In this document: positions 57,003 through 64,000 of the stretch, one piece after another
Layout: each line of letters starts with the position of its first letter
Position numbering within the stretch: the stretch's first letter is position 1
Assembly (NCBI GenBank): GCA_024742735.1
Contig: JANSXV010000001.1
Coordinates: 124,001-188,000, forward strand
Source: Alphaproteobacteria bacterium
GTDB lineage: Bacteria > Pseudomonadota > Alphaproteobacteria > Caulobacterales > Maricaulaceae
Length of the DNA stretch: 64,000 nucleotides
Reading direction: 5' to 3'
Notes under the pieces: generated by a model
Told to the model about the DNA's origin: nothing
Databases searched by the model: none
The model's input: only the letters and a program-made list of their open reading frames with translations
Program-made: the position numbers and the translations under genes

Positions 57003-58185
57003 GCGCGCGCCGCGCATCTTCCTCGTCGCGGCTGAGCCGTCCGGTGACGCGCTGGCGGCGGATCTCATTGATGCGCTGCGCGCAGCCTGTCCGAATGTCG
57101 AAGTCGCAGGGGTCGGCGGCGCGGAAATGGCCGCGCGGGGCGTCATCTCGCCTTTCGACATATCCGAGCTGTCGGTGTTCGGCCTCTTCGACGGCCTGAA
57201 AATCATCAATCTGGTCCACCAGCGCGCCGAAGAGACCGCCGAGGCGGCCGCAGCTTTCGGCGCGGATGCAGTCGTCCTGATCGACAGCTGGGGTTTCATG
57301 CTGCGCGCGGCCTGGAAGCTCGCCGAGCGCCTGCCGCAGGCGCCGCGCATCAAGTATGTCGCCCCGCAGGTTTTCGCCGCCCGCAGAGGCCGGGCGAAAG
57401 TCACCGCTGAGACTTTTCACCATCTGCTCGCGATCCACCCGTTCGACGCGCCTTACTTCGAGCCGCATGGCCTGGACGTGACCTTCGTGGGCAATCCTGC
57501 GCTGGAACGCGACCTGTCCGGCGATGGGGCGGGCTTTCGCGACCGCCATGGCGTCGCGGTTGACGATCAATTGCTGCTGCTCCTGTTCGGCAGCCGCCGC
57601 AGCGAGCTGAGCCGGCTGTTCCCGCGCTTCGCCGATGCGGCGCGGCGGTTGAAGGCCGAGCGCCCGGAGCTGCGGCTGGCCACTGCGCTGAGCCCGTCCA
57701 TCGCTGAGGAGGCGCGCGCACTGATCGCGAAAGAGCCGGGGCTTGAGGATTTGATCATCGCCGACACCGGCGAGCGCCGCGACGCCTATCACGCGGCAGA
57801 TGTTGCGCTGGCCTGTTCGGGCACGGTGACCCTGGAGCTCGCCCGGATCGGAACGCCGACGGTGACGGCCTATCGCCTGGGCTGGCTGGCCTGGGCGGCG
57901 GCGCGCTTTTTCCTGATGAAGGCGAAATACATCTCGCTCGCCAACCTGGCCGCCGATGAAATGCTGATCCCGGAATACGTCCAGACGCGCTGTACCGGCG
58001 AGAAGCTGGCTTCGGCCGTGTCGGCCTTGCTGGATGATCGCGAGCGCAGAGCGGTTCTGTCTGACCAGCTCAGATCGGTGACGGCGCGCATGGCCGGCGC
58101 CACCCAGCCCAGCCGTGAAGCGGCTGCAGCGACCCTCGCGATCGCCGAACGCAAGGGCGGACACGAAAAAGCCGGCGAGGCCTGA
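56995..58185 (+). CDS. lpxB: Lipid-A-disaccharide synthase
   Basis: A 396-residue GT19 glycosyltransferase joining UDP-2,3-diacylglucosamine and lipid X. Motifs include FLVAAEPSGDALAADLIDAL, ISPFDISELSVFGLFDGL, VLIDSWGFMLRAAWKL, KYVAPQVFAARRGRA, VTFVGNPALER and LACSGTVTLELARIGTPTVTAYR, which covers the nucleotide-sugar site. It overlaps lpxI by 8 bp. Its last codons form one arm of the hairpin used by the convergent gltA terminator. Confidence 0.97.
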   Translation: MTERAPRIFLVAAEPSGDALAADLIDALRAACPNVEVAGVGGAEMAARGVISPFDISELSVFGLFDGLKIINLVHQRAEETAEAAAAFGADAVVLIDSWGFMLRAAWKLAERLPQAPRIKYVAPQVFAARRGRAKVTAETFHHLLAIHPFDAPYFEPHGLDVTFVGNPALERDLSGDGAGFRDRHGVAVDDQLLLLLFGSRRSELSRLFPRFADAARRLKAERPELRLATALSPSIAEEARALIAKEPGLEDLIIADTGERRDAYHAADVALACSGTVTLELARIGTPTVTAYRLGWLAWAAARFFLMKAKYISLANLAADEMLIPEYVQTRCTGEKLASAVSALLDDRERRAVLSDQLRSVTARMAGATQPSREAAAATLAIAERKGGHEKAGEA

Positions 58186-58197
58186 CCCCGCCGGCTT
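58166..58197 (-). terminator. Rho-independent terminator of gltA, overlapping the lpxB 3' end
   Basis: AAGCCGGCG (58169-58177) and CGCCGGCTT (58189-58197) form a perfect 9-bp stem with an 11-nt loop. On the minus strand the stem is followed by TTTTT (58170-58166), giving a textbook terminator 26 bp after the gltA stop. On the plus strand it may also slow lpxB transcripts, but no T-tract follows there. Confidence 0.8.
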
Positions 58198-58222
58198 CCC
58201 TGGTTTCAGTCGTGTCGGCCGA

Positions 58223-59527
<1,305 letters not shown>

Positions 59528-59938
59528 TGCTAATCCCCGTTCTTCTCGACCCACCTTTTCGCCGGACGGTGTGAGGGGCGCCGGCGGACGGATCCTTTTA
59601 AGTCAGCTGACCGCGATAAGGCGCCTGGGCGCCTGGCACGAGGCCGATTGAATTCCCTTGTCCATACGCCGCCTGAGCCTTCACTGCGTGGAGATAGGCC
59701 CGATCGGCGCGTGCGGCGATGCGGTTTTTCACCGCTCCCGCCGCCCTGTGAAGCCAGACTTTCGAAGCATCGCGCTGCTGGCGGGGTCGCCCCGCCGACG
59801 CTGCGGACAATTGCCTAACGATATCGAGCCGGTGTTGCACGTGCGAATGTCGTGTTGCGCTGCGAAGTCAGCGGGTGTTTAGCACGGCGTTGCGGCGAAG
59901 AGATAGTCTCCGTCTGAGCTTCGCGTCATTATTGGCGA
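59528..59938. other. 411-bp gap between gltA and comEC without a supported gene
   Basis: This divergent control region should hold promoters for gltA and comEC, but no clear hexamer pair stands out. Two inverted repeats are visible: AGGCGCC-tg-GGCGCCT (59619-59634) and GGCGGGG-tcg-CCCCGCC (59780-59796). The overlapping ORFs of 74 and 80 codons lack ribosome sites and look like chance frames. The latter part is locally less GC-rich (cgtcattattggcg). Confidence 0.5.
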
Positions 59939-62056
59939 GTGAGCCAGACGAATATTCCCGCAATGCGCGAGCTGGGGCCATGGGGGCGCCGGCTCGACGC
60001 GGTCTTCGGCGCGCCGATTGGCGTGACTGCGCCGGATATCTCGCGCCTGGTCATCTGGATCCCGGCTGTTCTGTGCGCCGGCGCGGCCGCCTACTTCATG
60101 ACGCCGTTCGAGCCCCCGCGGATCGTGGCTCCGCTCGGCCTCTTCGCAGCCTTCGTCCTGATTTGCGGTGCAGCCTTCGTGCGGGGGCGCGCCACCGCCC
60201 TGTTCACCGTCCTGCTCAGCGCTGCGCTGATCGCGGGATTCAGCCTCGCTCAGAATCGGACCTTGTCGAGCGCCCCGCCGCCCATCGCGGTTTCAGATCG
60301 CGCGGTCGAGGTCACAGGCTGGATTGAAGCGGTGGAGCGCGGTGGGTCGCGCCCGCGCCTGTTGATCCGGGTGCGCTCGCTTGACGGGGCGGACGATCCG
60401 CCCCGGCGCGTGCGGATCAGGGCCCGGCTCGGCGCGTACATCCCCGGTGACGCCATCGCCGTGAGGGCTGTGCTGTCCCGCCCACCGGGCCCGGCGGCTC
60501 CGGGCGGATACGACCCGGCGCGGGCGGCCTGGTTCGACGGCGTTGCGCTCACCGGCTTCGCGATCTCTGATCTCGACGCCGCTGAGATTGCGCCGGGCGA
60601 GGAGGTTCAGCGCGCGCTCGCGGGCTTTCGCTGGAAGCTGGCCGAACGCATCCGCGCCAGGGCCGGGGAGCGCACCGGCGGCGTCGCCGCCGCCCTCCTG
60701 ACCGGCGAGCGCTCGGGTGTCAGCGAGGCGGACGCCGAAGCCCTGCGCCTGTCGGGCCTTGGCCATATTCTGGCGATTTCCGGCCTGCACATGGCGCTGT
60801 TCGCGGGCGGGGTGTACATGGCCGCACGCTTCGTCCTCGCGGCCATCGAGCCCTATGCGCGCGCGCACGATCCCCGAAAACCCGCCGCGATCATCGCGCT
60901 TCTCGCCGCGACCGGATACCTGGTGCTGTCCGGCGCGGCGGTCTCGACCCAGCGCGCCTGGGTGATGGCGGTGGTCGTCCTGCTCGGGGTGCTGCTTGAC
61001 CGGCGCGCCTTCTCCATGCGCTCGCTGGCACTGGCGGCGTTCGTGGTGGTGATCCTCGCGCCGGAAAGCGTGATCGAAGCCGGTTTCCAGATGAGCTTCG
61101 CGGCGGTCGCGGCGCTGATCGCGGTCTACGACGTCTGGATGCGCATCAAGCCGGAGCGCTACGGCAAGCCGGGCCTGGTCGACCGGGCCCTGGACTCCCT
61201 GGGCGGTCTGTCCACGACCAGCGTCGTAGCGGGCGCAGCGACCGGGGCCTTCGCCGCCTTTCATTTCCAGCGCATGGCCGCCTACGGCCTGATCGCGAAT
61301 CTGGCGGCGATGCCGGTCTTCACATTCTGGGTCATGCCGGCCGGCGCGGTCGCGCTGGTTCTGGCGCCCGTCGGGCTGGACGGGCCGGCCCTCATGGTCA
61401 TGGACGCAGGTCTCAGGGTCGTTCTCGCCATCGCGCACTGGACCGCCGGGCTTCAGGGGGCGGGCGTGTCGGTCGTCGCGGCTGACGGCGCCGTGATCGC
61501 GCTTTACGGCGCAGGCTTCGCGCTCGCGACGCTGGGCCTCGGGCTGGTCCGCCTGAGCGGCATGATCGTGGCGATCGCGGCGCTGGCCCTGTGGCAGCTG
61601 CAAAGTCCGCCTGCGGTGATGATCAGCGACGCCGGCGTCGTGCTGGCGCGCTTCGAAGGCGAGTCGGGTCTGCAGGCTACGAGCCTTCGCCGGTCTCGCT
61701 TCGACACCGGTGTCTTCCTGCAAAGAGCCGGCGAGGGCGGCGCCCGGCCGGAGCGCGCGGCGCTGCAATGCGACGCGCTGGGCTGTACCGGCGTCACGCA
61801 GGAGGGGCTCAAGCTGGCGATCACCAGCCGGCCCGAAGCGCTCGCGGAGGACTGCCGGCGCGTCGACATCGTCGTGTTTGACGGACGCGCCACATCCTGG
61901 CGGCGGCGACGATGCGAGGCGCTTCTGCTGGACGACACCGCAAGAGAAAACAGCGGCGGAACCGAGCTCTGGGTCCGCGAGGGCCGGATCGTGCGTCTGC
62001 GCAGCGCTGAATCCGGACATGACCGGCGCGTCTGGTCACGTCCGGCCGAGCTCTAG
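59939..62056 (+). CDS. comEC: ComEC/Rec2 family DNA-uptake channel protein
   Basis: A 705-residue polytopic membrane protein that carries single-stranded DNA across the inner membrane during transformation. An N-terminal DUF4131/OB-like part (~110-230) precedes the competence domain with LSGLGHILAISGLHMALFAG, AVSTQRAWVMAVVVLLGVLL and the long helix bundle. The C-terminal ~150 residues resemble the shortened domain of alphaproteobacterial ComEC and lack the metallo-beta-lactamase HxHxDH motif. The start is a GTG at 59939; the ATG at 59963 is possible. Convergent with lexA. Confidence 0.9.
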   Translation: MSQTNIPAMRELGPWGRRLDAVFGAPIGVTAPDISRLVIWIPAVLCAGAAAYFMTPFEPPRIVAPLGLFAAFVLICGAAFVRGRATALFTVLLSAALIAGFSLAQNRTLSSAPPPIAVSDRAVEVTGWIEAVERGGSRPRLLIRVRSLDGADDPPRRVRIRARLGAYIPGDAIAVRAVLSRPPGPAAPGGYDPARAAWFDGVALTGFAISDLDAAEIAPGEEVQRALAGFRWKLAERIRARAGERTGGVAAALLTGERSGVSEADAEALRLSGLGHILAISGLHMALFAGGVYMAARFVLAAIEPYARAHDPRKPAAIIALLAATGYLVLSGAAVSTQRAWVMAVVVLLGVLLDRRAFSMRSLALAAFVVVILAPESVIEAGFQMSFAAVAALIAVYDVWMRIKPERYGKPGLVDRALDSLGGLSTTSVVAGAATGAFAAFHFQRMAAYGLIANLAAMPVFTFWVMPAGAVALVLAPVGLDGPALMVMDAGLRVVLAIAHWTAGLQGAGVSVVAADGAVIALYGAGFALATLGLGLVRLSGMIVAIAALALWQLQSPPAVMISDAGVVLARFEGESGLQATSLRRSRFDTGVFLQRAGEGGARPERAALQCDALGCTGVTQEGLKLAITSRPEALAEDCRRVDIVVFDGRATSWRRRRCEALLLDDTARENSGGTELWVREGRIVRLRSAESGHDRRVWSRPAEL

Positions 62057-62077
62057 CGGCGGCAGGGCGCTGAAGCG

Positions 62078-62761
62078 CTAGTGATAGCGCCGGATCAGGC
62101 CGACCAGCTTGCCCTGAACCTTCACTTCGCCGGGGCCGAAGATGCGGGTCTCATAGGCCGGGTTGGCCGCTTCCAGGGCGATGGACCCGCCCTTCTTGCG
62201 CAGGGTCTTCAGCGTGGCTTCCTCGTCGCGCACCAGCGCCACGACAATCTGGCCGTTATCGGCCGTGTCGGAGCGGCGGATGATCACCGTATCGCCATCC
62301 AGAATGCCGGCTTCGATCATGGAGTCGCCGTGGACCTCCAGGGCGAAGTGTTCGCCGCCAGCGACCATGGCGCTGGGCACGCTCAACCGGTCGGTCTCGT
62401 GCTGGATGGCTTCGATCGGCACGCCGGCGGCGATGCGGCCGAGCACCGGCACTTCGATATTGCGCTCCTCACCTGACGCCTGGGACCGTCCGAAGGACGC
62501 CTCGACCACGTTCGAGCCCACTTCGGCGGGCGCGGCGGGTTGGGACCCGCCGGGCATTTTCAGGACTTCCAGAGCCCGGGCCCTATGAGCGAGCCGGCGG
62601 ATGAAGCCGCGCTCCTCCAGCGCGCTGACCAGCCGGTGAACGCCGGACTTCGACGCCAGACCCAGCGCCTCCTTCATTTCATCGAAGGACGGGGAGACGC
62701 CGTCTTCCGACAGGCGCTTGTTGATGAACAGCAAAAGTTCGTGCTGCTTCCTGGTGAGCAT
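62078..62761 (-). CDS. lexA: LexA repressor
   Basis: The SOS regulator, 227 residues. The N-terminal winged helix ([20 protein letters not shown], then [20 protein letters not shown]) binds the boxes. The C-terminal S24 peptidase domain has the Ala112-Gly113 cleavage site in [11 protein letters not shown], the catalytic Ser147 in [10 protein letters not shown] and Lys185 in EATLKTLRK. Activated RecA stimulates self-cleavage. The gene has its own promoter with two LexA boxes, so it is autoregulated, and it starts 81 bp after trpC. Confidence 0.98.
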   Translation of the reverse strand: MLTRKQHELLLFINKRLSEDGVSPSFDEMKEALGLASKSGVHRLVSALEERGFIRRLAHRARALEVLKMPGGSQPAAPAEVGSNVVEASFGRSQASGEERNIEVPVLGRIAAGVPIEAIQHETDRLSVPSAMVAGGEHFALEVHGDSMIEAGILDGDTVIIRRSDTADNGQIVVALVRDEEATLKTLRKKGGSIALEAANPAYETRIFGPGEVKVQGKLVGLIRRYH

Positions 62762-62778
62762 GGCGTCCTCGACGTCTG

Positions 62779-62793
62779 GAACAAAACCGGAAA
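62779..62793 (-). promoter_or_regulatory. LexA box 2 of lexA
   Basis: Plus-strand GAACaaaaccgGAAA matches GAAC-N7-GAAC with one mismatch. It lies just inside the transcribed leader, exactly 25 bp from box 1, and is almost the same as LexA-like box B at 39610. Confidence 0.7.
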
Positions 62794-62803
62794 CTGTACC
62801 GGT

Positions 62804-62818
62804 GTTCTATAACTGTTC
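62804..62818 (-). promoter_or_regulatory. LexA box 1 of lexA
   Basis: GTTCtataactGTTC (GAACagttataGAAC on the coding strand) is an exact operator overlapping the -10 hexamer of the lexA promoter. Confidence 0.9.
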
Positions 62819-62833
62819 CGGAGTTAACGTCAA
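62806..62833 (-). promoter_or_regulatory. lexA promoter
   Basis: On the minus strand TTGACG (62833-62828) and TATAGA (62811-62806) are 16 bp apart. The -10 lies inside LexA box 1. The start would be near 62799 with a leader of ~40 nt. Confidence 0.65.
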
Positions 62834-62842
62834 GTGAAGGGC

Positions 62843-63634
62843 TCAAGCTCCCAGCAGGGTCCGTGTGGCGGCGGCCACATCGTCCTGCCGCATCAGGCTT
62901 TCACCCACCAACAGGCCTTGTGCGCCGGACTTGCGGACCCGCGCCACGTCGTCAGGGGTGAAGATGCCGCTTTCCGCGACAAGGAATCGGTCTGCGCCCG
63001 CCATGGGGGCGAGGCGTTCGAACGTCGCCAGGGATGTGTCGAACGTGCGCAGATTGCGATTATTCACGCCGACCAGGGGCGAAGGCAGGGCGAGGGCGCG
63101 GCGCATCTCGTCTTCGTCATGGACTTCGACCAGTGCATCCATGTCCCAGCGAAAGGCCTCCTCGATGAGGGCGCCGGCCGTCGGGTCATCCACGGCGGCG
63201 AGAATCACCAGAATGCAGTCTGCTCCCAGCGCGCGCGATTCGGCGACCTGCCAGGGCTCGTAGAGGAAATCCTTGCGCAGGACCGGCAGGCTGACCGCGG
63301 CGCGCGCCGCGATCAGAAACTCCTCATGGCCCTGAAAACTGGGTCCGTCGGTCAGCACGGACAGGCACGCCGCGCCGCCGTCTGAATAGGCTTCAGCGAG
63401 CGCCGGCGGATCAAAGTCGGCGCGGATCAGGCCTTTGGAGGGGCTGGCCTTCTTCACTTCGGCGATCAGCGCGACGCCGGTCTCCTCCGCCTTGCGGCGT
63501 AGCGCGCCCAGAAAGCCGCGCGGCGCATCGGCGCGTTCAGCCGCTTCGGCGACGGCGTCATAGGCGCGCTCGGCCTTGCGCGCGGCGATCTCCTCGCGCT
63601 TGTAGGCTTCGATGCGTTTGAGCGCGTCGCTCAT
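62843..63634 (-). CDS. trpC: Indole-3-glycerol phosphate synthase
   Basis: A 263-residue TIM-barrel enzyme of tryptophan synthesis closing the indole ring from CdRP. Catalytic segments are [18 protein letters not shown] (Glu and Lys), [15 protein letters not shown] (Lys), [23 protein letters not shown] and [14 protein letters not shown]. The length is standard for the monofunctional enzyme. The start overlaps the trpD stop by ATGA, giving the usual trpD-trpC coupling. lexA follows from its own promoter. Confidence 0.98.
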   Translation of the reverse strand: MSDALKRIEAYKREEIAARKAERAYDAVAEAAERADAPRGFLGALRRKAEETGVALIAEVKKASPSKGLIRADFDPPALAEAYSDGGAACLSVLTDGPSFQGHEEFLIAARAAVSLPVLRKDFLYEPWQVAESRALGADCILVILAAVDDPTAGALIEEAFRWDMDALVEVHDEDEMRRALALPSPLVGVNNRNLRTFDTSLATFERLAPMAGADRFLVAESGIFTPDDVARVRKSGAQGLLVGESLMRQDDVAAATRTLLGA

Positions 63635-64000
63635 ACCGTCTCTCCATGGCTGGCTGCGGCGAGGCGCTCCAGCGCCTGTTTCGCGCGGCCGTCATCAATC
63701 GCGGCGGCGGCGAGCGCTGCGCCGGATTTCAGATCGTCCGCCAGCCCCGCCAGCTTCAGCGCCGCCGCAGCGTTCAGCACCACGATATCGCGATAGGCGC
63801 CCGGCGCGCCGTCGAGCAGGGTGCGGATGGCCGCTGCGTTCTCGTCCGGCTCCCCGCCTTTGAGATCATCCAGCGCTGCGCGGGCCAGGCCCGCATCCTC
63901 CGGGGTGATCTCATATTCGGTGACGGCGCCGTCGGGATGCAGCTCGGCGGCATATGTGACGCCTGTCGTCGTGATCTCGTCCAGCCCGTCGGAGCCGTGA
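63631..64000 (-). CDS. trpD: Anthranilate phosphoribosyltransferase, C-terminal part (start outside window)
   Basis: The minus-strand frame entering from the window end reads [20 protein letters not shown], the TrpD signature around the anthranilate/PRPP site, and continues through [13 protein letters not shown] and [20 protein letters not shown] to the stop overlapping trpC. About 122 residues are visible. It is absent from the ORF track only because its start codon lies beyond 64000. TrpD transfers phosphoribose to anthranilate. Confidence 0.95.
   Translation of the reverse strand, partial: HGSDGLDEITTTGVTYAAELHPDGAVTEYEITPEDAGLARAALDDLKGGEPDENAAAIRTLLDGAPGAYRDIVVLNAAAALKLAGLADDLKSGAALAAAAIDDGRAKQALERLAAASHGETV

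Noticed and set aside
59598-59882. Small ORFs of 80 (minus) and 74 (plus) codons between gltA and comEC
   Set aside because: They overlap each other, lack ribosome binding sites and show no recognisable domain.
60293-62020. 575-codon minus-strand ORF across comEC
   Set aside because: Arg/His/Asp-rich shadow frame typical of antisense GC-rich DNA; comEC motifs are clear on the plus strand.

Overview
The window is a GC-rich, densely coded stretch of an alphaproteobacterial chromosome. Several things point to the Caulobacterales/Maricaulales/Hyphomonadaceae area: a CckA-type hybrid kinase just upstream of recA and alaS, LexA operators of the alphaproteobacterial GTTC-N7-GTTC type, a short prolyl-tRNA synthetase, an ATP12-type F1 assembly factor, and the order rpsB-tsf-pyrH-frr-uppS-cdsA-dxr-rseP-bamA-skp-lpxD-fabZ-lpxA-lpxI-lpxB. 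Placement at genus level is not possible from the sequence alone. No phage, insertion sequence, CRISPR array, rRNA or tRNA gene was recognised. This is a core chromosomal region with a few small accessory islands.

Layout. 1-6980: the 3' end of a cckA-like gene, SOS-controlled recA, alaS and a KefB/C-type antiporter. 7120-9147: SET-domain protein, histone-deacetylase-family enzyme and histidine phosphatase. 9221-13405: isoprenoid operon xseB, csaA-like, ispA, dxs, tlyA. 13410-15380: two exported glycine-zipper proteins, one with an Arg/Asp-rich tandem repeat. 15525-23689: a 23S rRNA methyltransferase, then a long minus-strand run (3-hydroxybutyrate dehydrogenase, YaaA, FAD-linked dehydrogenase, GrlR-like protein, TsaC/Sua5, YceI / cytochrome b561 / YceI, QueD-like protein). 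23790-30337: small membrane protein, VOC protein, rarA, crcB, the overlapping rluC-like/HAD/atp12 chain, and an acyl-CoA carboxylase beta subunit. 30362-34604: palindromic repeats and a likely catabolic group (VOC enzyme, MDR oxidoreductase, alpha/beta hydrolase) behind a TGGTATACCA palindrome. 34695-39545: eno, proS, lolC/E, lolD. 39557-43295: a 30-residue membrane peptide with LexA-like boxes, then dnaE. 43361-58185: the translation, lipid and outer-membrane biogenesis block. 58223-64000: gltA (minus), comEC (plus), lexA (minus), trpC and the 3' end of trpD (minus).

How the genes work together. ispA and dxs (with dxr further along) make isoprenoid precursors, and uppS turns them into the C55 carrier. 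cdsA supplies phospholipid precursor. rseP, bamA, skp and lolC/D maintain the outer membrane, and lpxD/A/I/B build lipid A. recA, lexA and probably the short ORF before dnaE form an SOS unit.

The most interesting signal is at 39557-39778. A 30-codon ORF with a good ribosome binding site encodes a single-span membrane peptide. Its promoter carries three near-consensus LexA boxes, two of them spaced exactly 25 bp, the same spacing as the two boxes at lexA. It is a strong candidate for a SidA-type SOS cell-division inhibitor that a gene caller with a length cut-off would miss.
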